This document shows, in pieces, positions 56,388 through 64,000 of a DNA stretch of 64,000 nt. The translations under genes and the position numbers were made by a program. Numbering within the stretch: the first letter of the stretch is position 1; each line of letters opens with the position of its first letter. The stretch lies in assembly GCF_900452385.1 (NCBI RefSeq), contig NZ_UGOA01000001.1, forward strand, positions 1,187,501-1,251,500, given 5' to 3'. Source of the DNA: Legionella donaldsonii (GTDB lineage Bacteria; Pseudomonadota; Gammaproteobacteria; Legionellales; Legionellaceae). Below the pieces are notes generated by a model, which was given only the letters and a program-made list of their open reading frames with translations, ran no database searches and was not told where the DNA came from.

Positions 56388-57197
56388 TTAATCAAATTTT
56401 TCTTCTTTAAGTAAATGAAGGAATTCGGTGACTGTTTCCTGGTTAGCTTTTTGGTAGATGCCGCGCCGGCTGATAAATCCTCCGGTTAATTCTTTGAGTT
56501 TGAGGGTCATCTCCGTCCCTTTGACACAAACCGCTATGCCATTGATTACAATTGCACCATCAATAGTAAAGTTTTTTTGCCGAGCGAGTAACAACATCGG
56601 CAAACCGCCTGCCAACAGAACTACTTCTACCCCTTTTGCAATCATCGGTCTAATTTGTTCAGTAAACGCATGAAGCAGTTTTTGATAAACAGACGAATTG
56701 GTAAAAGCTTGTTCAAAATCTTGCACTTTTGCCTCGACAGCGCTAACAGCAGTAATTCGTTGTTGCAATCCATAATAGTTAATTTGGTTTTCATGCCAGG
56801 GAATGAAAACAGGATTGATGGTGACAAGGCCTATTTTATGTCCCAAGCTGCAAGCATGCAGCATAGTGGACTCACCTAAGCCAATCACAGGAATATCTAC
56901 GCAGGCTTTTATCTCGTTAATGCCGGGTTCTTGAAAATGACCAATAACAAAAGCATCGTAACCTTGTTTTTCGGCTTGCACAGCATTACGAATAGTTTGC
57001 ATGGCACAGCGAAACTCGGTAAGTGGATGCAGGTTTTTATCTGCAGGGGTTAAGCCATGTACTTCAAACTGAAACTCTTTGTCCGCATACTGATTCAATT
57101 GATCTTGTAGATGCTTTAAATAATTTGCTTGCTCAGTGGGGGCAACAAAGCTTTGATACCAAATCCGTTTACGAGTAGTCAAGATAAGATCCTCCAT
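56388..57197 (-). CDS. Asp/Glu/hydantoin racemase-fold protein lacking catalytic cysteines
   Basis: 269 residues. Overall layout matches Asp/Glu/hydantoin racemases: DAFVIGHFQEPGINEIKACV, the conserved IPVIGLGESTMLHACSLG near residue 110, and the second half VEVVLLAGGLPMLLLA near 195. The first catalytic Cys (CFxDPG in hydantoin racemases) is His here (HFQEPG). The second (LGC in the family) is replaced by Gly (LAGGLP). Classical two-base Cys racemase chemistry is therefore unlikely. Substrate unknown. It lies between dnaE (convergent) and the RND operon, 24 bp beyond its start from the OMF gene end, same strand as the efflux genes. Confidence 0.75.
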   Translation of the reverse strand: MEDLILTTRKRIWYQSFVAPTEQANYLKHLQDQLNQYADKEFQFEVHGLTPADKNLHPLTEFRCAMQTIRNAVQAEKQGYDAFVIGHFQEPGINEIKACVDIPVIGLGESTMLHACSLGHKIGLVTINPVFIPWHENQINYYGLQQRITAVSAVEAKVQDFEQAFTNSSVYQKLLHAFTEQIRPMIAKGVEVVLLAGGLPMLLLARQKNFTIDGAIVINGIAVCVKGTEMTLKLKELTGGFISRRGIYQKANQETVTEFLHLLKEEKFD

Positions 57198-57221
57198 GAA
57201 CTGATAGTGTAAGCAAACAGG

Positions 57222-58727
57222 TTAAGCCTTTACTGGAGAGCATACGTCTCGATTCCACCAACCGCCACCTAGTGCCTGAAATAAAGCAGCAGTATCTATA
57301 AAACGATTCGCCTGATTTTGTGCAAGCGTAATCAGAGCCTGTTGGTAATTTTGTTGGGCATTTAATACAAATAGATGATCAACTGCTCCAGCTTCCCATT
57401 GTTGCTGAGCGATGGCAAGGCTCTTTCGAGCCGCTTGGGTTGCATTGGCTGCTGTCTTTAGACTGATTGCATCAAATTGAATTGCCTTGAGGGTATCGGC
57501 AACGTCCTGAAAAGAGGCAAGCACGACACTGCGGTATTGCTCCACAGCTTGTTGATAAGCGGCAATTGCTGCGCGTTTTTTATGTAACAAAGCGCCCGCA
57601 TCAAAGACCGGCTGGGTCAAATTGAGGCCGATATCCCAAAATTTGGTTAATGAGCTAAATAAGGTTCCCAATTCAATCGCAGAGCTACCAGCATCAGCGG
57701 TTATCAAAATATTAGGCAGTTGATTGGCAATGGCAACACCAATTTGTGCACTGGCAGCGTGTATTTGCGCTTCAGCGGCGCGGATATCAGGGCGTTGTTC
57801 AATCAGACGTGCCGGTATTCCAAGGGGAAGTTTTTCTGGGAGAGTCAGTGAGCTTAGCTCAAATTTCTGCGCAAATTCTTCGCTGGGAAAATGACCACAG
57901 AGAACAGAAAGTAAATGACGTTGCTGGGCAAGTTGTTTTTGCAATGGGGGTAAAACGGTTTGTGCCTGTGCAAGTGCTGCTTGTTGTGCCGCAACTGCAA
58001 CGGCACCAATTTGGCCTACGCTTTGTTGCTTTAGCATCATGTCCAGTTGTTTTTGTGCAATAGCAATACTTCGTTGGGTTGCTTTGATTTGTTCCCTGAT
58101 AGACGCTTCTTGGATAACTGCCATCACCACATTGGAAGTCAGAGTCAGGTAAATAGCTTCCTGCTGAAAAAGAGCCGTCTCAGCCTGTGCTTGCAAGGAT
58201 TCAACTTGCCGCATATTGGCACCAAAGACGTCAGGAACATAAGACACTGTAAGTTGAGGGGTTGTTAAACTGTAAACATAGGCATTTGATGCAACGATAC
58301 TGGATAGGGTGTGTGCAGTTAGATGACGAGTTGGATTTAAATTGGCAGAAACGTAGGGCAATAAAGTAGCACGTTGAGCCATTGCATTTTCTTGGGCTAC
58401 ACGCAACGCAGCTGCTGCAGCTTTTAGATCGGGATTAGTCTGCAAGGCGGATGCTATCAAATCGTTGAGCGGCTGAGAGTGAAATAGTTTCCACCACTGT
58501 GCTGGTATGTCCAAGTTATTAACCAGGTATTGCTTATTTCCTCCTGTAGTTTTTACAGAAATGGTGGAAGCCGGTAATGGTTGAGCGGTGTACTGTTTTA
58601 TTTTTGGTGGGGGTGGGCGATGAAAATCAGGGCCCATAACACAACTATTTAACATACTGGTTGCTATAAGTGCCGAGAGGAGATGATAGCCTGCATGGCG
58701 ATACTTTAGTCCCCACGTATTTCTCAT
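57222..58727 (-). CDS. Outer membrane factor lipoprotein of RND efflux system (NodT/CusC type)
   Basis: 501 residues. Lipoprotein signal with lipobox MLNSC near residue 29 (mature CVMGPDFHRPPPPKIKQY). TolC-like alternation of long alpha-helices and beta strands, with LPNILITADAGSSA and the conserved IPARLIEQRPDIRAAEAQIH near residue 310. It forms the outer membrane duct for the RND pump encoded just upstream and overlaps it by 4 bp. Corresponds functionally to HelC of Legionella. Confidence 0.9.
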   Translation of the reverse strand: MRNTWGLKYRHAGYHLLSALIATSMLNSCVMGPDFHRPPPPKIKQYTAQPLPASTISVKTTGGNKQYLVNNLDIPAQWWKLFHSQPLNDLIASALQTNPDLKAAAAALRVAQENAMAQRATLLPYVSANLNPTRHLTAHTLSSIVASNAYVYSLTTPQLTVSYVPDVFGANMRQVESLQAQAETALFQQEAIYLTLTSNVVMAVIQEASIREQIKATQRSIAIAQKQLDMMLKQQSVGQIGAVAVAAQQAALAQAQTVLPPLQKQLAQQRHLLSVLCGHFPSEEFAQKFELSSLTLPEKLPLGIPARLIEQRPDIRAAEAQIHAASAQIGVAIANQLPNILITADAGSSAIELGTLFSSLTKFWDIGLNLTQPVFDAGALLHKKRAAIAAYQQAVEQYRSVVLASFQDVADTLKAIQFDAISLKTAANATQAARKSLAIAQQQWEAGAVDHLFVLNAQQNYQQALITLAQNQANRFIDTAALFQALGGGWWNRDVCSPVKA

Positions 58728-61700
58728 GGTTCTTTCCTGTTTGTACGGATTTCTTTTTTAATCTTCCCTGCTATCATGCGCTCTTCAATAAAATAATACA
58801 GCGCGGGTAAAAGAAGGAGTGTGAGTGCTGTCGCGGATACCAAGCCACCAACAATCACTGTTGCTAAAGGACGTTGGACATCAGAGCCCAAGCCATGGGT
58901 TGTGGCAGCGGGGATCATTCCAATTGCCGCAACGGTGGCGGTCATTAAAACAGGTCGTAATCGCTCCTTGGCACCGTGAATAACTGCTTCTTTCAAGCTG
59001 CCCTTATGTTCTTTTTGCCAGCGATTGAGATTGGAAATCATAATGATGGCATTGAGTACAGCGACTCCAAACAGGGCTATGAAGCCGACGGCACTGGATA
59101 CGTTCAAAGTCATTCCGCGTAGAATGAGGGCAACTAAACCACCAAACATTGCCAGAGGTACTGCGAGAAGGATTAGACCGGGTTGGCGTAAATTACCAAA
59201 TTGAGAAAATAATAAAACCAACATTAACCCCATCAGCATAGGAATAATGACAGCAAGCCTTGCTTGCGCTCGCTGTTGGTTTTCTAATTGCCCACCCCAA
59301 GTAATTTCATAGTCAGTATGATCATAGTGAATGTTACGAGCAAGCAGCTTTTTTGCTTCGTTGGTAAAGGATACCAAGTCACGCCCCCGCAGGTTTAAAC
59401 GTACGGTTAGTTGGCGTCGACCCATTTCGCGCGTGATAGTCGTTTGACCTTCTACAAATCTGATTTTAGCGAGCTGTCCTAATGCAACTTGCGCTCCATT
59501 AGCTGTGCTCAGCAACATATTGCCAATTGCTTGCGGATTATTGCGGGCGGTTTCATTGAATCTTACTGCGACATCATAACTGCGATCTTCAATGTAAATT
59601 CGGGTAACTGGACTGCCGCCAATACCGGTTTGAATAAGTGCCATGATATCAGCGATGTCGATTCCTAAACGGGCAATCGCAGCTCTATCAACATCAATGC
59701 GAAGCTCTGTCATCGGCGGCTCTTGATCAATAATGACATCTTGGGCGCCAGGAACAGTTTTTAATAGCTGCACAATCGATGTAGCAAGATGTCGGACGCC
59801 ACGAAAATTATTACCGTATACTTTAACAACCAAGTCACTATGAGCACCCGCTACTTTATCTAATACACCGTCAATCATTGGTTGTGAAAAGGCAACCTGA
59901 ATTCCGGCTAATTGTGCATACCTGCTTTGGAGATGTTTGATCAACTCTTGTTTGCTCCATCCGGATTTCCAGGTATTGTAAGGATGCAGGGTAATGGCGC
60001 ATTCGATATGTGAAGGTGTAAAAGGATCGGTACCTTCATCGTTACGTCCGACTTGAGTAACAATATGATCAACTTCTTTGAATTCCATGGTAGCTGCCCG
60101 TAATTCGGCAGCCATCTGTGCTGCTTTATCCAGCGAAATACCGGGAGGAAGAGTGACCTGTAACCAGATAGAACCCTCATCAAGATAAGGCAGAAAATCT
60201 CTTCCAATAGACATTCCCAGAAGGGTAACCACCAGGAAAGTAGAGAGAAATAACCCCACAACTAGTTTATTCTTACCAATCAAGCGCGCTAATAATGATT
60301 CATAGCGCGGCATTATCCATAAGAGAAAGCGATTTTTATAGATGTGAATAGGATTGTGATAAGACCAATAAGCAAGGCCGGGAATTAGTGTTAAGGCGAC
60401 TAATAAGGCACCAATCAAGGCAAAGCCCACTGCAAAGGCCATGGGTGAAAATAATTTATATTCAATTTGCTGGAAGGCAAAGAGAACGGAATAAGCAGTG
60501 ATGATAACGAGAATACCAAAGAAAATGGGTTGGGTGACTTGCAAGGTTGATTGCAGAATATCGTCTTCAGTTAATATTGCCTTTTCATCTTCTTCACGGC
60601 GGCGCAAAATATTTTCCATTACGACGATCCCACCATCAACAATGATCCCGAAGTCGATTGCCCCCAGTGATAACAGGTTGGCAGGAATGTCGAAATTATA
60701 CATACAGATAAAAGCGATTAATAAAGAGAGTGGGATGGTTAGAGCTACAATCGCAGCTGCTCTTACACTCCCTAGAAAAAACAGTAGAACAAGGGCAACC
60801 ATTGTCATGCCGTCAAATAAGGTTTTACCAACCGTATGAACAGTCGCATGGACCAGATCGCTGCGATCAATATAGGGAACAATTTTCACTCCCTTGGGCA
60901 AGATGTGTTTATTGAGGGCATCGACGGTCTTATGTACACCGTCCATAACTTGTGAAGGGTTTTCTTTTTTAAGCATTTGGGTTATCCCTTCGATAACATC
61001 ACCTTGCTCATCTTTGCCAACAATGCCGTGACGCTCCTTACTACCTAGCTTCACTTCACCAATATCTTTAATGAACACTGGAATATTGTTGTATTGAGTT
61101 ATTTGAATATTCGCAAAATCGTTGAGGTTGTGAATTAAACCCACACCACGGACAACAATACCTTGCTCCCCTCGTTTCATAATACTGCCACCAGCACTGG
61201 CATTGTTTGCATTAATCGCCTGGGTAATTTGTCCCAGCGAAAGTTTATATTTGGCCAATTTTATCGGATCAAACTCCAGTAGAAACTGAGTGGTCAGGCC
61301 CCCAAAATTAGCCACCTCAACAACACCCGGCACTTGTTTAAGCTTGGGAATGACTTTCCAGAACTGTAATTCGGATAATTCAGCCAAGGTATGTGTCTGT
61401 GACTGCAGGGTATAGCGATAGATTTCACCAATAGGAGAGGTTAAGGCATCTAAACCTGGTTGGGCACCATAAGGCAGCGCGACATCGTTAATTCGTTCGA
61501 GTAGACGCTGCCGGGACCAATAATTGGGTGCACCATCGCGAAAGATGACCGTAATCAAGGATAAACCGAAGGTGCTGCGCGAACGCATGACACTCATACC
61601 GGGCGTACCTATAATCTCTCGTTCCAGTGGAATAGTTATTTGTTGCTCAACTTCTTCTGCTGCAAGTCCATTCACCTGAGTAATCACCTGTGAGGTAGTG

Positions 61701-61831
61701 GGGGCTATATCAGGGTAGGCCTCCAAAGGGATTTGCTTCCAGCAATAAAAACCATAGAAAGCGACAAAGATAAAAACAAGAACAACAATTCCGCGGCGTT
61801 TAAAGCACTGAGTGACTAAATTTTCAATCAT
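58724..61831 (-). CDS. Heavy-metal RND efflux pump (CusA/CzcA/HelA family)
   Basis: 1035 residues with 12 predicted membrane segments in the RND pattern and two large periplasmic loops. The HME-type start WKQIPLEAYPDIAPTTSQVI and the TM4 signature DFGIIVDGGIVVMENILRRR, which carries the proton-relay Asp, assign it to heavy-metal efflux. It exports divalent or monovalent metal cations using proton motive force. The metal is not evident. It overlaps the membrane fusion gene by 8 bp and the outer membrane factor gene by 4 bp. The order (fusion, pump, outer membrane factor) differs from helCBA of L. pneumophila as I remember it. Confidence 0.93.
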   Translation of the reverse strand: MIENLVTQCFKRRGIVVLVFIFVAFYGFYCWKQIPLEAYPDIAPTTSQVITQVNGLAAEEVEQQITIPLEREIIGTPGMSVMRSRSTFGLSLITVIFRDGAPNYWSRQRLLERINDVALPYGAQPGLDALTSPIGEIYRYTLQSQTHTLAELSELQFWKVIPKLKQVPGVVEVANFGGLTTQFLLEFDPIKLAKYKLSLGQITQAINANNASAGGSIMKRGEQGIVVRGVGLIHNLNDFANIQITQYNNIPVFIKDIGEVKLGSKERHGIVGKDEQGDVIEGITQMLKKENPSQVMDGVHKTVDALNKHILPKGVKIVPYIDRSDLVHATVHTVGKTLFDGMTMVALVLLFFLGSVRAAAIVALTIPLSLLIAFICMYNFDIPANLLSLGAIDFGIIVDGGIVVMENILRRREEDEKAILTEDDILQSTLQVTQPIFFGILVIITAYSVLFAFQQIEYKLFSPMAFAVGFALIGALLVALTLIPGLAYWSYHNPIHIYKNRFLLWIMPRYESLLARLIGKNKLVVGLFLSTFLVVTLLGMSIGRDFLPYLDEGSIWLQVTLPPGISLDKAAQMAAELRAATMEFKEVDHIVTQVGRNDEGTDPFTPSHIECAITLHPYNTWKSGWSKQELIKHLQSRYAQLAGIQVAFSQPMIDGVLDKVAGAHSDLVVKVYGNNFRGVRHLATSIVQLLKTVPGAQDVIIDQEPPMTELRIDVDRAAIARLGIDIADIMALIQTGIGGSPVTRIYIEDRSYDVAVRFNETARNNPQAIGNMLLSTANGAQVALGQLAKIRFVEGQTTITREMGRRQLTVRLNLRGRDLVSFTNEAKKLLARNIHYDHTDYEITWGGQLENQQRAQARLAVIIPMLMGLMLVLLFSQFGNLRQPGLILLAVPLAMFGGLVALILRGMTLNVSSAVGFIALFGVAVLNAIIMISNLNRWQKEHKGSLKEAVIHGAKERLRPVLMTATVAAIGMIPAATTHGLGSDVQRPLATVIVGGLVSATALTLLLLPALYYFIEERMIAGKIKKEIRTNRKEP

Positions 61832-62969
61832 TCAATATGATTCCCCCAGTTACTACCACTCGCTCATTAACATGCAAACCCGAAACAATCTCGATGTGTT
61901 CGTCAAGCTGGGCACCGGTTTTGACGATTCTTGTCTCAAATTGCCACGGCGCGGTTTCAATAAAAACAATACTGTCAAATCCTCGTTGAATAACTGCTGT
62001 CAGCGGTAAGACGATACTTTCATGGGGATTACCGTAGAAGATTGCTTTGGCAAACATATTGGGCTTTAGTCGTCCGTCTTGATTGTCGTGAATCATTTGA
62101 ATATTGACCGTACGCGTATTGGGGTTCACGACGGCGCCAATGTGATGAACGACGCATTGTATAGGTTGGCGATAAGCATCCAATACTATTTTGACTTTTT
62201 GACCAGGATAAATGTTACTGATATCTTTTTCCTGAGCATTCGCGGTAATGTATACCTTCGATAAATCAGCTACGGTCATGATTGGCTGGGTTGTATCATT
62301 CCAATAGCCTCCTATCGCAGCATTTAATTCGATAACATGCCCGGAAAGCGGAGAGCGAACAACCAGGACATGCTTGTCGTCATTGCCAGTATTTTCTACA
62401 CGTAATTCAATTAATCGGGCTTTGGCCCGTGCAAGTTCACTGACTGCTTGCTCATAATTATTCTGCGCCTCTTCTGTATCATGGCGAGCGGCGATATTGG
62501 AGACAGTCAGTTTTTCCTGGCGTTTGAGATTCTGTGTTGCAAATACCCATGCAGCCTTCGCTTTATCGACATCACTCAATGCTTGAGCCAGCTCAGCGGA
62601 ATCAATGGTAAACAAGATTTCACCTGTTTTGACTGAATCACCAAGGCGTTTATTAAGAGTACTGATTCGTCCTAAAAGGGGGGGTAGCACCTTAACCAAT
62701 GTGGCTGGATCGGCCTCAACCATCGCTGGAATAGTAAAAGGATCTTCTATGGTTTGTTTGGTAGTCGTTTGAATAGTAATTAATTTTCGTAGTGGTGATT
62801 TTTCAGGAATAATCAGGCGGCGTCCCTGGTGCACTAAAGGAATAACGACCTCAGGCGGCTTGGAGAAGTGTTTTGCACAACTCACAATCAGCCAGGGAAT
62901 AAGTATCATAATAGCGAAACCTGCCAAGATCCAAAAAATGCGTTTGGAGACAAGTAATTTCCAATTCAA
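61824..62969 (-). CDS. RND efflux membrane fusion protein (CusB/CzcB/HelB family)
   Basis: 381 residues from a TTG at 62969 preceded by AAAAGG. One N-terminal membrane anchor (FWILAGFAIMILIPWLIVSC), then the adaptor pattern: barrel-sandwich halves (KVLPPLLGRISTLNKRLGDS and VVRSPLSGHVIELNAAIGGY), a coiled-coil hairpin between them and a beta-barrel (IYPGQKVKIVLDAY). It links the RND pump with the outer membrane factor. First gene of the three-gene efflux operon. Confidence 0.9.
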   Translation of the reverse strand: MNWKLLVSKRIFWILAGFAIMILIPWLIVSCAKHFSKPPEVVIPLVHQGRRLIIPEKSPLRKLITIQTTTKQTIEDPFTIPAMVEADPATLVKVLPPLLGRISTLNKRLGDSVKTGEILFTIDSAELAQALSDVDKAKAAWVFATQNLKRQEKLTVSNIAARHDTEEAQNNYEQAVSELARAKARLIELRVENTGNDDKHVLVVRSPLSGHVIELNAAIGGYWNDTTQPIMTVADLSKVYITANAQEKDISNIYPGQKVKIVLDAYRQPIQCVVHHIGAVVNPNTRTVNIQMIHDNQDGRLKPNMFAKAIFYGNPHESIVLPLTAVIQRGFDSIVFIETAPWQFETRIVKTGAQLDEHIEIVSGLHVNERVVVTGGIILND

Positions 62970-63100
62970 AGCAATTATCCTTTTACTTTGATACTGGATT
63001 AAGAATCCAGCACGTTTTGATTACAGACAATATTAAAACTTATTCATTTATAAATGATTTTTATCAATACATTACTCGTTTCTTTTGAGGTGAGCAAACT

Positions 63101-63117
63101 AATTTCTTAAAGAAATT
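63101..63117. promoter_or_regulatory. 17-bp perfect palindrome upstream of RND efflux operon
   Basis: AATTTCTT and AAGAAATT flank a single central A (63101-63117). It lies in the 341-bp divergent gap between the membrane fusion gene and the Cys-rich protein gene, about 130 bp from the first start. Its symmetry suggests a homodimeric regulator site. No regulator gene is adjacent. The rest of the gap is AT-rich and otherwise featureless to me. Confidence 0.4.
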
Positions 63118-63310
63118 CTATTTATGAATATAATTTTCATTTGCAGAGAGATAATAGCGTGATGAGATTTATTAAAAATGATACGCATCGCTTTTTTTAT
63201 AGCAAGATCGATTTTTGAAAACACAGTATTAATGGATTAGTTTTATCCCCTCTTTTTTTGCTGACGGGCATAGGCTAACATGGGAGATAAGTTACTAAAG
63301 GATTGTTATA

Positions 63311-63916
63311 ATGATTGTTTTTTACCGATATCTCGTAATTTGTGTATTAGCGCTATCGATATTGCCTAATACCTATGCAGGGATGAGTAAAGATAATTTT
63401 TATCGCAGTTTTTGGCTTCCTACTTATCATGGGGAGCGTTTGAATTATTGCATGCTCGGTGGCAAGATTTGTGGTATCCAGGTAGCCACTCGTTATTGCC
63501 GGATAATGGGTTATGCCTATGCGAATCAACAAATTATTGATTACAACGTCGGTTTGACCAATTACATGTCTACTTCTCCAGCGTGTAGGGCACAGTGTAA
63601 GGGTTGGCGTTGCAATGGTTTTAAAACGATTCGCTGCGTTGCTAATATGAGCCACAAACCACCAAAATCCTACCACTATCGTTTAAGACGCTTTGTCTAC
63701 CCCCGTTATAATAATTACCGTGTTGATTGGTGTTATGACGGACGAAAGGGGTGTGGAGAGCGAGCGGCTTATTCATTTTGTCGCCGCTTGGGTTATTTAG
63801 CCGCGCGTCGATATGCCAAGCAAGATAAAGTAGCTGCCACGAAGGCTATTGGTAATCAAAAACTATGTTTTGGTAATGCATGTAATGGATTTGCTTACAT
63901 CAATTGCTATCGATAG
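63311..63916 (+). CDS. Secreted Cys-rich protein with duplicated domain
   Basis: 201 residues with a signal peptide (VICVLALSILPNTYAG). The mature part is two copies of a ~80-residue domain (about 30-108 and 125-201). Shared landmarks are R(L/V)(N/D)(Y/W)C near the start, a CG pair, A-x-x-(Y/F)CR-x-x-GY, a Val/Thr helix region, a late Cys pair and CNGF-x-x-I-x-C. Each copy has 6 to 7 Cys with conserved spacing, indicating disulfides. The protein is very basic and Tyr/Arg-rich. Family not recognised; it may act outside the cell or in the periplasm. AAGGA lies 8 bp before the ATG. Confidence 0.75.
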   Translation: MIVFYRYLVICVLALSILPNTYAGMSKDNFYRSFWLPTYHGERLNYCMLGGKICGIQVATRYCRIMGYAYANQQIIDYNVGLTNYMSTSPACRAQCKGWRCNGFKTIRCVANMSHKPPKSYHYRLRRFVYPRYNNYRVDWCYDGRKGCGERAAYSFCRRLGYLAARRYAKQDKVAATKAIGNQKLCFGNACNGFAYINCYR

Positions 63917-63936
63917 GAAAAACAAGGAAAGACACC

Positions 63937-64000
63937 GTGTTAATTATTTATGACACTAATAAAAAATATAGTCATTTATTTGACAGTGTGTTGGTTATTA
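63937..64000 (+). CDS. Possible start of a gene cut by the right edge
   Basis: A GTG at 63937 with AAGGAAAG upstream opens a frame that stays open for 21 codons to the end of the window (VLIIYDTNKKYSHLFDSVLV). Too short to identify; TTTGACAG near 63978 could alternatively be part of a promoter. Confidence 0.3.
   Translation, partial: MLIIYDTNKKYSHLFDSVLVI

Overview
The window looks like chromosomal DNA of a Legionella or close relative (Gammaproteobacteria). This is inference from the gene set: a fused aspartokinase/diaminopimelate decarboxylase, Kdo hydroxylase, a HelABC-like heavy-metal efflux system, several small Cys-rich secreted proteins without close relatives that I recognise, a eukaryote-interaction-type Fic/Doc protein, and moderately AT-rich DNA. 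I saw no rRNA, tRNA, insertion sequence, prophage or CRISPR array.

Layout. 1-4556: the start of a zinc-sensing (CZB) diguanylate cyclase cut by the window edge, a Kdo hydroxylase (kdoO), Dps, and a membrane protein fused to an aminopropyltransferase-like domain. 4712-10333: parE, mrp, a Fic/Doc-domain protein that is a candidate secreted effector, and the kinase srkA. 10678-16682: a secreted alpha/alpha-toroid-like protein, a YbdK carboxylate-amine ligase, a MarR regulator and a GGDEF-EAL protein. 16879-24802: an AddA-like helicase/nuclease behind lysAC, a FadL-type porin and a small secreted protein. 24949-25506: four near-identical 138-bp tandem repeats framed by inverted repeats, abutting the hemB stop codon. 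25505-33771: hemB, tamB, tamA and mutS on the minus strand. 34115-39576: a DadA-like oxidase, a DUF2513-like protein and a complete potABCD polyamine uptake operon. 39744-43681: a Cys-rich secreted protein and a three-gene operon (secreted hydrolase, DUF4785-like protein, rmuC). 43682-44673: a nearly 1-kb gap that hides a 47-codon gene with a strong ribosome binding site, whose product looks like a double-glycine leader peptide with a Pro/Arg/Lys-rich core. 44674-56331: ligA, a peptide-type ABC importer with two permeases but no ATPase, a small HTH-like protein, a family-3 solute-binding protein and dnaE. 56388-64000: a racemase-fold protein lacking both catalytic Cys, a three-gene heavy-metal RND efflux operon and a Cys-rich secreted protein with an internal duplication.

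Most of the window is housekeeping: replication and repair (parE, mutS, ligA, dnaE, addA-like, rmuC), envelope (tamAB, kdoO, fadL-like), metabolism (lysAC, hemB) and transport (pot, RND, ABC). The accessory layer lies in the gaps and the small secreted proteins. The most promising undescribed item is the double-glycine peptide at 44070-44213. Next are the 138-bp repeat element at 24949-25506 and the Fic protein with a non-canonical motif at 7967-9172.
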